NCBI GenBank assembly: GCA_022360355.1
Contig: JAKSCY010000033.1
Span: 1 to 11,948 of the forward strand
Reading direction: 5' to 3'
Origin: Chlorobiales bacterium
GTDB lineage: Bacteria > Bacteroidota > Chlorobiia > Chlorobiales > Chlorobiaceae
Length of the DNA: 11,948 nucleotides
The position numbers were made by a program, and so were the translations under genes. Of the stretch, positions 1 to 8,231 are shown piece by piece (within the stretch, counting starts at the first letter, position 1; every line of letters starts with the position of its first letter). The notes beneath the pieces are model-generated. The model worked only from the letters and a program-made list of their open reading frames with translations. It ran no database searches and was not told the DNA's origin.

Positions 1-314
1 TCCTTCAACTCATCAATCTTTGTTTTTTCCCAGAGAGGTACCTTGCCGAAATATGCCGCCCGACCGATAATGTGAGCGGCTACCGGCGCCGTGATAAACA
101 GAAAAACAATGATCGCCACGGCGCGGGAAGCGATACCGAAATCCTGCCAGTAGATTATCGTTCCGATGAGTACCAGCCCGATACCCAGCGTCGATGCCTT
201 GGTGGTTGCCGACATGCGGGTATAGAGGTCGGGCATCTTCAGGATGCCGATTGCCGAAACAAAAATAAACAAGGTTCCAAGAAGCAGAAAGGTACCGCTC
301 AGAATTTCTATCAT
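1..314 (-). CDS. mrpG: Mrp antiporter subunit MrpG (MnhG/PhaG), 3' end cut by window edge
   Basis: Small membrane subunit of the Mrp Na+/H+ antiporter complex. The reading frame starts at the ATG complementary to 312-314, which overlaps the mrpF stop as ATGA, and is preceded by a GGAGAGG ribosome site inside mrpF. It runs 104 codons to the left edge without a stop; the family is usually about 110-130 residues, so only a short tail is missing. Three hydrophobic helices are visible (about residues 4-24, 41-56 and 64-84). The MnhG signature is clear: GILKMPDLYTRMSATTKAST (residues 23-42) between helices 1 and 2, and ITAPVAAH (74-81) in helix 3. It is the last gene of the mrpA-G order. Other frames through this stretch give no family-like protein. 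The individual role of MrpG is not defined at residue level, but in other bacteria it is needed for assembly and activity of the complex. Confidence 0.93.
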   Translation of the reverse strand, partial: MIEILSGTFLLLGTLFIFVSAIGILKMPDLYTRMSATTKASTLGIGLVLIGTIIYWQDFGIASRAVAIIVFLFITAPVAAHIIGRAAYFGKVPLWEKTKIDELK

Positions 315-583
315 TGTTTTCCTCTCCTTCCAAGATAAAATGCAAAAGCTACCGTACCGAGAAACGCCAGAAGAGCCACGATAATGCCGACATCAAGAAA
401 TGTCGTGGTGTTTTTCTGAATGGAATACACTGCAATGAAAGCAATAGCATTGGCCGAAAGAAGATCGAGCGCAACAATCCGGTCCTCGATGGTCGGCCCG
501 ATCACCAGACGCGAGAAAATGATCAAAATGGAGAGACCGATAATGATCACGGACATGTTTACAGACCACTCGATAAAGCTCAT
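311..583 (-). CDS. mrpF: Mrp antiporter subunit MrpF (MnhF/PhaF)
   Basis: A 90-residue, three-helix membrane subunit of the Mrp complex (helices about 7-27, 36-54 and 61-82), which is the normal family length. The family signature GPTIEDRIVALD (residues 29-40) lies at the entry to helix 2 and carries the conserved acidic residue D34, which in Bacillus MrpF is important for antiport. The start ATG (581-583) overlaps the mrpE stop by four bases, and a GAGGTG ribosome site sits within the mrpE 3' end. The stop overlaps the mrpG start. Both overlaps suggest translational coupling and matched subunit stoichiometry. The identification rests on the motif, length, hydrophobicity and position in the operon, all of which agree. 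Confidence 0.95.
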   Translation of the reverse strand: MSFIEWSVNMSVIIIGLSILIIFSRLVIGPTIEDRIVALDLLSANAIAFIAVYSIQKNTTTFLDVGIIVALLAFLGTVAFAFYLGRRGKQ

Positions 584-1053
584 CGCATCACCTCGATCAA
601 CCGTTTTTCCAGACCGTTTTTCAGCTCCCGGCGGAACCGCTCGGCATCCTTGACATAGAGAGCATGCACGTACAGGGTTTTCATGTCGGGCGATACATCC
701 AGGCTCAGCGTCCCGGGAGTCAGGGTCACCAGATTTGCAAACAGCGTGACTTCTATATCGGTCTCAACATCGAGCGGCACAGCTATGACACCGGGCTCCA
801 TGTAGTCCCTTGGCGTCACGATATCGAACGCCACTTTCAGGTTCGCAACGGCCAGTTCCTTGAGAAAGTACAACACAAACCTGATGACAAGCGGAATTTT
901 CGTAAAGTAACTTGTTTTTCTCCATGCCGAACGGGAAAACCAGAGAATAAGATACCCGACAACCATGCCAACGGCAAAGGTTCCGGCGCTAACCTCCCCG
1001 GCCAGCATCATCCATGCTATCGCCAGCAGAATATTGAACAGAAACGGGTTCAT
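580..1053 (-). CDS. mrpE: Mrp antiporter subunit MrpE (MnhE/PhaE)
   Basis: A 157-residue subunit of the Mrp complex, typical for the family (about 155-165). Hydrophobic helices lie near residues 3-18, 22-40 and 52-72. They are followed by a soluble cytoplasmic-type domain containing the family motif [10 protein letters not shown] (106-115) and the preceding [10 protein letters not shown] stretch (70-79). Start ATG 1051-1053 overlaps the mrpD stop by four bases and has a GGGAGG ribosome site about 6 bases upstream. The stop overlaps the mrpF start. In Bacillus, MrpE is needed for full Na+/H+ exchange but is less strictly required for assembly than the other subunits. Confidence comes from motif, length and gene order. 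Confidence 0.95.
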   Translation of the reverse strand: MNPFLFNILLAIAWMMLAGEVSAGTFAVGMVVGYLILWFSRSAWRKTSYFTKIPLVIRFVLYFLKELAVANLKVAFDIVTPRDYMEPGVIAVPLDVETDIEVTLFANLVTLTPGTLSLDVSPDMKTLYVHALYVKDAERFRRELKNGLEKRLIEVMR

Positions 1054-2567
1054 GACCGGCCTCCCATAACCGCCTCGATGTATGCTCCTGAATCAAGCAG
1101 TTCAACGGCAGCCTTGTCTGCCAGCTCGAAAAACGGCTCGAACCAGAAACCGAACACAATCGTAACAGATCCAAGTATGACTATCGGCAACACCATCATC
1201 ACCTTCTTCATGCTCGGGATCAGCAGATATCCCTCATCTTCAACGCTGCCCTCTCCGCGTGGGTCATCTTTCCAGAAAGCCTCGTTCCAGATCTTGATCA
1301 TGGAATACAGGGTCAACATGCTGACACAGAGGGCAATCCCGACCAGCAGATAGTGCTCCGAATCGATTCCTGCCTTTATCACAATGAACTTTGCCCAGAA
1401 CCCCGACAGGGGAGGAATACCGGCAAGCCCCAGAGCAGGAACCAGAAACAAAAGCCCCAGCATCGGATAAAAACGGTAGACCCCGCCAATCTCCCTGAGA
1501 TCGTAAGACCCTTTAAGGCGCTGGATAAGACCGCTCACATAAAAAAGATTTGTTTTGGCGACAATATTGTGAATGATGTAAAACAGCGCTCCTGCAATGG
1601 CGAGCGGCGACTGGATCGCCAAGGCGAAAATCATATAACCTATCTGGCTGATAATATGAAAAGAGAGCAGTTTGCGCATATCGTATTGCGCTACCGCCCC
1701 CATTACCCCCACAACCATGGTAAACGCTGACAAGAACAGCAGAACCTGATGGATAAAAGCTGCTTCTTCATGGATGAAGACCGTAGTAAAAAAACGCATG
1801 ATCGCATATACTCCCACTTTCGTCAGGAGCCCGGCAAAAATCGCAGAAACCGCAACAGGTGGCGTGTGATACGAGGCCGGAAGCCAGAAAAAAAGCGGGA
1901 AGATCGCCGCCTTGATCCCGAAGGTGATCATGAAGAGCACCCCGACGACAGACAGCAGTTCCCGGTGTCCAAGCAATGGAATCCTGGCGGCAAGATCGGC
2001 CATGTTGAGTGTACCGGCTGTCCCGTAAAGAATCCCAACTGCAGCGAGAAAGATCGAAGAGGAAAGCAGATTCAGCGTCACATACTTGATTGCACCTTCG
2101 AGCTGCTCCGGCCTGCCTCCAAGAACCAGCAGGACAAAGGAAGAGATCAGCATCACCTCGAACCAGACATAGAGGTTGAAAATATCCCCCGTCAGGAACG
2201 CACCGTTGATCCCCATCAGCAACAGTTGCAGCAGCGGATGGTAGAAATAATGCTCCCTCTCTCTGTCGATGGTTCCTAGGGAATAGAGCGCCGTGGTGAA
2301 ACCGATAAACGCGGTGGCAACCACCATGACCGAAGAGAGCATGTCAGCCACAAGGGAAATGCCGAAGGGCGCTTCCCAGCCGCCGATCCGCAACGAGAGA
2401 ATCCCTCCGGTCTGAACGCTGCCGAGCATAACCAGCGACACACCGAGCATGAGGGCTGTCCCTGCAGCATTCAGGATGCGGTGCAGGGCTGTCGATCTGC
2501 GGAAAAAGATCATGATCACCGCAGTGCACAGCGGCAGCAGTATAGGCAACATGATAATCCAGCTCAT
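1050..2567 (-). CDS. mrpD: Mrp antiporter subunit MrpD (MnhD), proton-channel-like subunit
   Basis: A 505-residue polytopic membrane protein of the NuoL/M/N-MrpA/D antiporter family (Proton_antipo_M), with about 14 predicted helices; MrpD is normally about 490-510 residues. The two residues that define an active antiporter-type subunit are in place: E137 in TM5 ([10 protein letters not shown], 131-140) and K219 in TM7 ([15 protein letters not shown], 216-230). Their numbering coincides with the functional E137/K219 described for Bacillus Mrp[20 protein letters not shown] follows at 234-252. The neighbours mrpC and mrpE separate it from complex I NuoM/NuoN, which would sit among nuo genes. The start ATG overlaps the mrpC stop (ATGA) and has a GGAGAC ribosome site. 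It provides one of the two proton or ion paths in the complex. Confidence 0.96.
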   Translation of the reverse strand: MSWIIMLPILLPLCTAVIMIFFRRSTALHRILNAAGTALMLGVSLVMLGSVQTGGILSLRIGGWEAPFGISLVADMLSSVMVVATAFIGFTTALYSLGTIDREREHYFYHPLLQLLLMGINGAFLTGDIFNLYVWFEVMLISSFVLLVLGGRPEQLEGAIKYVTLNLLSSSIFLAAVGILYGTAGTLNMADLAARIPLLGHRELLSVVGVLFMITFGIKAAIFPLFFWLPASYHTPPVAVSAIFAGLLTKVGVYAIMRFFTTVFIHEEAAFIHQVLLFLSAFTMVVGVMGAVAQYDMRKLLSFHIISQIGYMIFALAIQSPLAIAGALFYIIHNIVAKTNLFYVSGLIQRLKGSYDLREIGGVYRFYPMLGLLFLVPALGLAGIPPLSGFWAKFIVIKAGIDSEHYLLVGIALCVSMLTLYSMIKIWNEAFWKDDPRGEGSVEDEGYLLIPSMKKVMMVLPIVILGSVTIVFGFWFEPFFELADKAAVELLDSGAYIEAVMGGRS

Positions 2568-2929
2568 GACTTGTCTCCGGGAAGTTGGTCAGTACTTTTC
2601 ATTTTGTCCAGATCCTCTGTTCCAACCGTCTGGTAAGTGCGCTTGAAAAGCACTATCGTAAATGCCTGTACGCCGAACCCGATCACGATAGCCGTCAGTA
2701 TCAGCGCCTGGGGCAGGGGATCGGCAAAAGGCTCTGTAATCGCTTCCGCTCCTTCCGGCACAAAAGCAGGTGCACCTTTGGTGAGCCGTCCGACGGTAAA
2801 AATCATCAGGTTCGCTGCATGTCCGAGGAAGATCAAACCGAAAATCACCTTCACGACGCTTCTTCTCAGGATAAGATATGTTCCGGCGGCATAGAGCACA
2901 CCGACAATAACGGCAAGCATAAACGTCAT
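2564..2929 (-). CDS. mrpC: Mrp antiporter subunit MrpC (MnhC), NuoK-like
   Basis: A 121-residue, three-helix subunit homologous to NuoK of complex I (helices about 2-21, 27-47 and 73-95). The MnhC pattern is visible: [14 protein letters not shown] (31-44) in helix 2 and [17 protein letters not shown] (70-86) in helix 3, the MnhC/NuoK hallmark. The polar C-terminal tail (about 97-121) is slightly long for the family, commonly 110-115 residues. Start ATG 2927-2929 overlaps the mrpB stop by four bases and is preceded by a very strong GAGGAGG site. NuoK of complex I is the only serious alternative, and the surrounding mrp genes exclude it. Confidence 0.95.
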   Translation of the reverse strand: MTFMLAVIVGVLYAAGTYLILRRSVVKVIFGLIFLGHAANLMIFTVGRLTKGAPAFVPEGAEAITEPFADPLPQALILTAIVIGFGVQAFTIVLFKRTYQTVGTEDLDKMKSTDQLPGDKS

Positions 2930-3342
2930 GGCCGGTCCTCCTCGGCAAGTGAAAAGAGTATGGTCAGCGTGATACCCAGAACGAGGAAATAGACTCCAAG
3001 ATCGAAAAGCAGCGGGGTACCGACCTTTCCAATCAGCGGAACTCCCGTATCGATCCAGACCGCGGTCATGAACTGCTCCCCGGCAGCAAGCGATGGTAAC
3101 GTACTTGCAATTGCAACCAGCAAACCTGTGGCAATTATATTCAGTGGTTCAAAGCGAAGAATGGTCCGGGCAGCATCAATGCCGTTTGCGATGAAGTAGA
3201 GCGCATAAGCAGCGGCTGCCACCAGTCCTCCCACAAAGCCTCCTCCCGGCTCGTTATGCCCGCGCAGCAGGAGAAACACCGAAAACATCAGCAGCAAGAC
3301 CAGCAAATAACGGGATGCCGTTGCAAGAATAACGGAATACAT
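2926..3342 (-). CDS. mrpB: Mrp antiporter subunit MrpB (MnhB)
   Basis: A 138-residue membrane subunit with four predicted helices, close to the usual size of a stand-alone MrpB (about 140). The signature [14 protein letters not shown] (27-40) is exact, and the second conserved block [16 protein letters not shown] (108-123) includes the membrane-embedded D114. mrpB is separate from mrpA here, as in group-1 operons, rather than fused. It starts 2 bases after the mrpA stop. Its GGGAGG ribosome site is formed by the last codons of mrpA, so the two genes are likely translationally coupled. Confidence 0.95.
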   Translation of the reverse strand: MYSVILATASRYLLVLLLMFSVFLLLRGHNEPGGGFVGGLVAAAAYALYFIANGIDAARTILRFEPLNIIATGLLVAIASTLPSLAAGEQFMTAVWIDTGVPLIGKVGTPLLFDLGVYFLVLGITLTILFSLAEEDRP

Positions 3343-3344
3343 GG

Positions 3345-5642
3345 CTATTTCCTCCCACCCGGTTTCAGTTTCAACAACGCAAATACACCCAGAGCAGCGA
3401 TCGCAAGCACCGTGATCTCCCCGAGCGTATCGAGCGCCCTGAAATCCACAAGGATCACATTCACCACATTACGGCCCTTGCCGTCGGGAACGCTTGCTCC
3501 GGAAAAAAAGCGTTTCAACTCGGACGAGAGTTCGAACGACGAGGCAAAAAGTACTGTAAGTGTCATGAACACACCGACTGACGTTGCGATAAGCGCATCT
3601 CTCACCCTGTTGGACGAACGGGAAAGCTTCAGGAAACGGGGAAGCCTGTAGAGCACCAGCACAAACAGGATGACGTTGAGCGTTTCAATTGCAAATGCCG
3701 TCAGTGCCAGATCGGGCGCACCGTAAATCACGAAAATGATACCGATAGAAAAACCCAGCACGCCGAGCGCAACAATCGATTTCAGCCTTGACCTCGAAAT
3801 TATAAGCAGCAGGGTTGCCACAAGAACAATACAGGCCAGCGCCCCTTCGTAAAAAGTAATCGAAAAGTCCGGTGCAACGGAGACCTCCCCTACAGACTGA
3901 TAAAGCACAAATGAGGCCAGAGACACCGTAGTTACCATAATGACAATGATATAATTGCGCAGGTAGCCATTCTGCACTATCCGGGTCTGCAACCTTGCAA
4001 ACGACAACATTCCCTCCACTGCACCATCATACCATGCCGAGGGCCTGACCAGAGCCGGCAGCGAAACCTTCCTTACCCTGTCAGCCACTCTTGCACGAAC
4101 CAGATACAGGCCCCCTCCGAGAAGGAGTGTGAGAAAGCTCAGCAACAGAACCAGGTTGAACCCTTCCCATATCGAGATTTTCAGGCTGAGCGTTTCCGAC
4201 AGAATGCTTTCCGCCGACTGCTCCAGCATCGTGGAAATGAAAAAGTTGGGGAAAAGCCCGAAAAGCAACCCAAGCATTGCAAGAACCGCAGGCCCGATCA
4301 GCATTTTGAGCGGAGCCTCATGCGGTGACTTTGGCGTCGGCAGTATTGCTCCCCAGAACGGTTTGAACCCCACAAACAAAGTAATCATCACGACAAAAGC
4401 GTTGGCACATACCGCTGCCGAGATGAGGAACGTTCCCCAGTATTCCAGCTCAAGAATGGATTTATACACTGTTTCCTTGCCGATAAACCCGACCAGAGGA
4501 ATCACGCCCATCATGGAAAACGATGCAAGCGCAGCCGTCAGGGTTGTCATCGGCATCAGTTTCCGTAACCCCCCGAGCTTCGTTACGTCGCGTGTTCCTG
4601 TTGCGTGATCAAGTGTTCCTGCAACAAGGAAAAGCGTTCCCTTGTAGAGCGAATGTGCAATGAGATAAATGAAAAACGCCTTGATCGCCAGCTTCGATCC
4701 GATGCCGAGCAGCATCACGAGCGTCCCCAGTACAGAAAGTGTCGAGTAGGCAAGCAGCTTCTTCAGATCGGTTTGCTTGAAAGCAAGCAACGCTGCAAAC
4801 ACCATGGTCACCGCTCCTGTGACAAGGACGGTGTCCTGCCATAGAGGAGTCCCTCCGATCTCGTGGTTCATTCTGGCAATAAGGTAGACCCCCGCCTTGA
4901 CCATGGTTGCCGAATGCAGATAGGCACTGACCGGAGTAGGCGCCTCCATGGCGTTGGGAAGCCAGAAATGAAAAGGGAACTGTGCCGATTTGGTGAACGC
5001 TCCTATCAGCATAAGGATCACGATCGGAGGGTAAAGATCATGAGAGGTGATTATACCATTCATATTGTAGAACGAGGAAATCTCGAAACTACCGGTTATC
5101 CGGTAGAGCAGAATGATTCCGGAAAGCAGTGCAAGCCCGCCGCCGCCTGTCACGAGCAATGCCTGCAAAGCCGATTTCCTTGACGATTCCTTGTGATGGT
5201 TGAAGCCGATCAGGAGAAAGGAACTGATGCTTGTCAGCTCCCAGAATACAAACATCAGAAGCATGTTGTCCGACAGCACAAGACCCAGCATAGAGGTCAT
5301 GAATATGCCGATATAGACGTAAAATCTGCCTGTCTGCGCATACGCTTTCATATAGACGCCTGCATAGAGAAACACCGCAGCACCGATCAGGGTGATGATC
5401 AGCACGAAGCTGAGGCTCAGGCCGTCGAGCAGAAAGGAAAAGTTGATACCGAGCGAGGGAACCCACAGCACCGATTCCCGGATAACCTCTCCGGCCGCAA
5501 TCTGCGGGTAGCGCGACAAAAAGCCGAAAAACATGAACAGGGGAAACGTCACGGCAATCCAGCCGAAGTTTTCCCTGAACCGTTTATAAAGCACTGGCGC
5601 AAAAGCCGACGCGCAAAAACCTATCGCTAAAAGAATCAGCAA
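3345..5642 (-). CDS. mrpA: Mrp antiporter large subunit MrpA (MnhA)
   Basis: The large subunit of the Mrp Na+/H+ antiporter, 765 residues (family about 770-810). The N-terminal two thirds is a NuoL-like antiporter module. TM5 has the essential acidic residue ([11 protein letters not shown]135), TM7 has the essential lysine ([17 protein letters not shown]218), and [19 protein letters not shown] follows at 233-251. The C-terminal third contains the MrpA-specific extensions: an MbhD/DUF4040-like block at about 592-670 with the APD...E residues (D644, E653), and an MbhE-like tail with [11 protein letters not shown] at about 732-742. Complex I NuoL lacks these. The start appears to be TTG (5642-5640), because the same frame has a TGA only two codons upstream; GGGAAG lies about 6 bases before it. 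It is first of the seven mrp genes and follows the kinase gene by 14 bases. Confidence 0.95.
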   Translation of the reverse strand: MLILLAIGFCASAFAPVLYKRFRENFGWIAVTFPLFMFFGFLSRYPQIAAGEVIRESVLWVPSLGINFSFLLDGLSLSFVLIITLIGAAVFLYAGVYMKAYAQTGRFYVYIGIFMTSMLGLVLSDNMLLMFVFWELTSISSFLLIGFNHHKESSRKSALQALLVTGGGGLALLSGIILLYRITGSFEISSFYNMNGIITSHDLYPPIVILMLIGAFTKSAQFPFHFWLPNAMEAPTPVSAYLHSATMVKAGVYLIARMNHEIGGTPLWQDTVLVTGAVTMVFAALLAFKQTDLKKLLAYSTLSVLGTLVMLLGIGSKLAIKAFFIYLIAHSLYKGTLFLVAGTLDHATGTRDVTKLGGLRKLMPMTTLTAALASFSMMGVIPLVGFIGKETVYKSILELEYWGTFLISAAVCANAFVVMITLFVGFKPFWGAILPTPKSPHEAPLKMLIGPAVLAMLGLLFGLFPNFFISTMLEQSAESILSETLSLKISIWEGFNLVLLLSFLTLLLGGGLYLVRARVADRVRKVSLPALVRPSAWYDGAVEGMLSFARLQTRIVQNGYLRNYIIVIMVTTVSLASFVLYQSVGEVSVAPDFSITFYEGALACIVLVATLLLIISRSRLKSIVALGVLGFSIGIIFVIYGAPDLALTAFAIETLNVILFVLVLYRLPRFLKLSRSSNRVRDALIATSVGVFMTLTVLFASSFELSSELKRFFSGASVPDGKGRNVVNVILVDFRALDTLGEITVLAIAALGVFALLKLKPGGRK

Positions 5643-5660
5643 TTTTCACTTCCCGTTCAT
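5640..5660 (-). promoter_or_regulatory. Kinase-mrpA junction: TTG start, ribosome site and 4-codon mini-ORF
   Basis: On the minus strand the kinase stop TGA (5659-5657) is overlapped by an ATG (5660-5658). That ATG is in the mrpA frame but reaches a TGA after only four codons (M-N-G-K-stop). After one further codon (AAA) comes TTG at 5642-5640, the first usable start of mrpA, with GGGAAG spaced about 6 bases before it. The protein from TTG aligns well with MrpA N-termini, beginning with a hydrophobic helix. The arrangement permits reinitiation or coupling from the kinase gene. The base pattern is directly visible; its function is inferred. Confidence 0.6.
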
Positions 5661-7783
5661 AGTATCCATTGGCTGATTTTCATCAGCAACACCTTCGTAT
5701 CAACAGGCTTTACAAGATAATCATTCATACCGGCCTGTAATGCTTCTTCAATCAACTGCTCATCCGATTCACCGCTGAGACCTATAACCGGTACGGCAGA
5801 CACCCCTGGAACCCTGGATTGACGAATTCTGCTTGTTGCCTCTATACCGTTGAGCACCGGCATGCCGATATCCATTAACACAAGATTAAATGTCTTGCTT
5901 TCAAGTTTTTCCAGCGCACTTTTCCCGTCTACGGCCTCATCGATCAGAAGACCATATTTTTCAAGAAGCATGGTAAGCCCGATGCGGTTCACAGAAGAAT
6001 CATCGGCAATGAGCAGGGATTTACCCTTCATGTCTTTCAGCGAAATCCCCTGAAGATCCCCGAAAATACAGGCAAGCTGCCTGACCAGCTCATTTTGTAA
6101 ACAGGGCTTTGTAATCAACCCCTGCATACCTGCTTTTTTTGTTTTACCATGAGCAATAGTGTAGGGCATCTCGGTATAGGCGACAATCGGCACCATTGCT
6201 GCCTCATTTCCTGCTTGTCCGTTTTTTATCATTTCCGTTGCCTCATAACCGTTCATTACAGGCATTGCAAGGTTCATGATAACAAGATCGTAGCTGGCCT
6301 CCGAAAGTTTTCCGAGAGCCTCTTTGCCGTTTGCAGCCTCTTCAACAACAACGTCCAACGCCGCGAGAGCTTCCCGTACAGCCGTCCTGTCACTCTGTTT
6401 ATCATCGACAACAAGAATATGCTTGTTTTCAAACAGGGACTTGTTTGCGTCGATCAGCTCATCATGATCCGCCTTGAGTTCCTCCTCTGTAACAACAGGA
6501 AACTTCAGGACAAACTCGGTATACTCCCCCTCAACGGAATTGCAGGTAATATCTCCTCCGAAAGCATGCATGACACGTTTGCAATAAGACAGCCCCAGCC
6601 CTGTTCCACCTTTTTTGCTTGTGGTAAAATATGGATCGAACAACTTGTCGAGGTTCTCCGGAACAATGCCGGGGCCGGTGTCCTTGACCTTTACCTTGTT
6701 GAACTGTTCACCTTTTTCCAGTGTAACATAAATTCTGGCTTCCGGCCGTGACTCCAGAAAATACAGCGCATTCTTGATCAGATTGAACAGCACAAAAATA
6801 TACATGGTTTCGCTGATCCTGAACATGAAGTCCGGGTTTCTGTCGAAAATGATCTTTTCTCTTTCGGCGTACGACTCGAATCCATATTCATCAATAGCCT
6901 TCTGTGTAATCACTGCAGCCGAAGCATAGATGAATCCGCTCTCGTTTATCGGCTTTTCCCTGACCTCATCCATTATCATGTTGATAACCTGAGTGCCCCG
7001 TTTAACTGCAACCTGACACCATGCAACATGCTGATAAAGGCTGTCGAGCATCTGATAAAGACTGTCAAGCGTTTTATCACCCGACGGGACAGATTTGGTG
7101 ACGGGATCGTAACCCGGAAGCTTCTGTTCGATAACTTCGAGATTGTACTTCACCTGTCCGAGAGGGTTGCGCATTTCATGCGCTATGCTTCCGGCGAGCG
7201 CCTGCAGGGCAGAGTTTTTTTCCAGTGCTATCTGTCCCCTCCTGTTGCTGTAGCTGAAAAGATAACCGGCCACAACGGTAAACAAGATCACGGTCATATA
7301 CATGGGAATATTAAAATCCGGACTGAGCCTGATGTCCGGAGAAGTGAGCATAAAAACCACGATACCGGCAAGTACGCCGGCAAAGAGATCAAAAAGAAAC
7401 ATCAGCCAGTTCGGAACAAATGCAATAAGAACGAAGATCATGAAGATCTCCCAATAAAGCCAGAGCTCATGAAAATTGTTTTTGAGCAGAAAAAGAGTGA
7501 AAATGAAAGGCAGAATGAAAATAAGTGAAAAGTGCCAGTAGACTGGAAAATACTTTTTAGCAAATGCTGAAGTGCTACGGCTGAAAATCAGGCAAAACAA
7601 CGCAAGCGCCGAAGCCGTCAAACGCCATCCAAGATTCTCGTATGGCATGTGAAACCCGTACTTCAAAAGAAAATAGAAAAGCATGTGCCCGGGTGCTGCA
7701 AGTATTGCCCCCCAAGTCACATTAAATTGTGAAATCTGGGTTCCCTCTTTGAAGCACTTTCTTATGTATCCTGAAAGATTCAT
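5657..7783 (-). CDS. CqsS-like membrane hybrid histidine kinase with two receiver domains (first lacks its Asp)
   Basis: A 708-residue inner-membrane sensor kinase. The N-terminal region has about six hydrophobic helices (roughly 24-40, 52-69, 84-100, 108-130, 132-147 and 160-178) with only short loops and no large periplasmic domain. Then follow HisKA with phospho-acceptor H202 (IAHEMRNPL, 200-208), an HATPase with N-box N338 (FNLIKNAL), G1 DTGPGI (368-373), F-box and G2 GGTGLGL (392-398). Receiver 1 (about 455-570) has D460/D461 and K559 but N504 where the phosphorylated Asp should be. Receiver 2 (about 588-705) has D594/D595, D638, S670 and K692 and looks functional. There is no DNA-binding output, so a separate phosphotransfer partner is expected. 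From memory, helix motifs (YENLGWRL; N-N-x4-W ending at W108) and the kinase core (TEFVLKFP) resemble Vibrio CqsS, the CAI-1 receptor. Start ATG has a strong AGGGGGAG site. The gene precedes mrpA by 14 bases and is probably co-transcribed with it. Confidence 0.9.
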   Translation of the reverse strand: MNLSGYIRKCFKEGTQISQFNVTWGAILAAPGHMLFYFLLKYGFHMPYENLGWRLTASALALFCLIFSRSTSAFAKKYFPVYWHFSLIFILPFIFTLFLLKNNFHELWLYWEIFMIFVLIAFVPNWLMFLFDLFAGVLAGIVVFMLTSPDIRLSPDFNIPMYMTVILFTVVAGYLFSYSNRRGQIALEKNSALQALAGSIAHEMRNPLGQVKYNLEVIEQKLPGYDPVTKSVPSGDKTLDSLYQMLDSLYQHVAWCQVAVKRGTQVINMIMDEVREKPINESGFIYASAAVITQKAIDEYGFESYAEREKIIFDRNPDFMFRISETMYIFVLFNLIKNALYFLESRPEARIYVTLEKGEQFNKVKVKDTGPGIVPENLDKLFDPYFTTSKKGGTGLGLSYCKRVMHAFGGDITCNSVEGEYTEFVLKFPVVTEEELKADHDELIDANKSLFENKHILVVDDKQSDRTAVREALAALDVVVEEAANGKEALGKLSEASYDLVIMNLAMPVMNGYEATEMIKNGQAGNEAAMVPIVAYTEMPYTIAHGKTKKAGMQGLITKPCLQNELVRQLACIFGDLQGISLKDMKGKSLLIADDSSVNRIGLTMLLEKYGLLIDEAVDGKSALEKLESKTFNLVLMDIGMPVLNGIEATSRIRQSRVPGVSAVPVIGLSGESDEQLIEEALQAGMNDYLVKPVDTKVLLMKISQWIL

Positions 7784-7918
7784 CCGTCTCCCCCTGAATT
7801 ACCAGATTAACCGTTTCAAAAGAGAGCCCCCTGCAACAAACCAGCATAACCTGTCATGGCTCTGACGGCAGCGATGTCACCAAAGCCCGGAACTCTGCGA
7901 TGATTTTGTGGGGGGTTC

Positions 7919-8113
7919 ATGAAAAAATGGATTCGAAAGTTTTCTCATGAGGGCTTGTCGGCAAAAGACATCCATTCAAGAAGTTACGTAAAAACGCAGA
8001 AAGAATTCAACACCTGCATCAACCGTGAGCGGCACCAGGTTCACCAGCCCAATCACTCTGCCACCTGGCCAACGGCAAACAGATCCGCTCGCTGCGGGAA
8101 ACCTTACAGATAA
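7919..8113 (+). CDS. Doubtful small ORF, 64 codons, no recognised family
   Basis: A 64-codon frame begins MKKWIRKFSHEG, is basic and hydrophilic, and has no membrane segment or recognisable motif. The upstream sequence GTGGGGGGTTC before the ATG is G-rich but a poor Shine-Dalgarno match and only 3 bases from the start. In favour of expression, it lies in an otherwise empty gap and is followed 44 bases later by a terminator-like hairpin on the same strand. Against it, the C-terminal half (many His, Pro, Arg and Ser) reads like untranslated DNA, and no relative comes to mind. It could be a leader peptide, a fragment of a lost gene or a chance frame. Confidence 0.2.
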   Translation: MKKWIRKFSHEGLSAKDIHSRSYVKTQKEFNTCINRERHQVHQPNHSATWPTANRSARCGKPYR

Positions 8114-8143
8114 ATAAAATTTATATAAAGCGCATATAAACAA

Positions 8144-8159
8144 CATAACAATCGTTATG
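8144..8159. repeat. Perfect 6-bp inverted repeat CATAAC-aatc-GTTATG
   Basis: CATAAC (8144-8149) and GTTATG (8154-8159) are exact inverse complements around a 4-base centre. This is the size of a dimeric-regulator operator half-site pair, or a small RNA hairpin. Its right arm shares 8157-8159 with the left arm of the terminator-like hairpin that follows, so the two stems could not form together in RNA. Upstream of recQ it might be an operator or an alternative fold; neither is demonstrated. Confidence 0.4.
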
Positions 8160-8186
8160 CAGGCATGAAAAAGTGCTGCATTTTTT
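8157..8186 (+). terminator. Rho-independent terminator-like hairpin with T6 tail
   Basis: ATGCA (8157-8161) pairs with TGCAT (8077 offset within 8177-8181), and after a single bulged G (8162) GCA (8163-8165) pairs with TGC (8174-8176). This gives an 8-bp stem with an 8-base loop (TGAAAAAG), followed directly by a T run at 8181-8186. The stem is only moderately stable (4 of 8 pairs are G-C). It points along the plus strand, about 100 bases before recQ, so it would end a transcript entering from the doubtful small ORF or attenuate recQ if the promoter lies upstream. Confidence 0.45.
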
Positions 8187-8231
8187 AATACCGGTTATGA
8201 ATGTATTCTATTGTATGTTGCACACTAATGC

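Noticed and set aside
13..345. A 110-codon minus-strand frame at the left edge
   Set aside because: It is in a different frame from MrpG, whose family motifs read cleanly from 314 to the edge and start with an ATGA overlap and a good ribosome site.
664..1353. A 229-codon plus-strand frame opposite mrpE and mrpD
   Set aside because: It lies wholly antisense to two well-supported mrp genes, and its translation is rich in Arg, His, Gln and Ser without any family pattern.
4129..4608. A 159-codon plus-strand frame opposite mrpA
   Set aside because: It is entirely antisense to mrpA, without a ribosome site or recognisable protein features.
1050..5642. MrpA, MrpD and MrpC as complex I subunits NuoL, NuoM/N and NuoK
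   Set aside because: These are true homologues, but the MrpA C-terminal MbhD/MbhE-like extension and the complete A-B-C-D-E-F-G order fix them as the Mrp antiporter.
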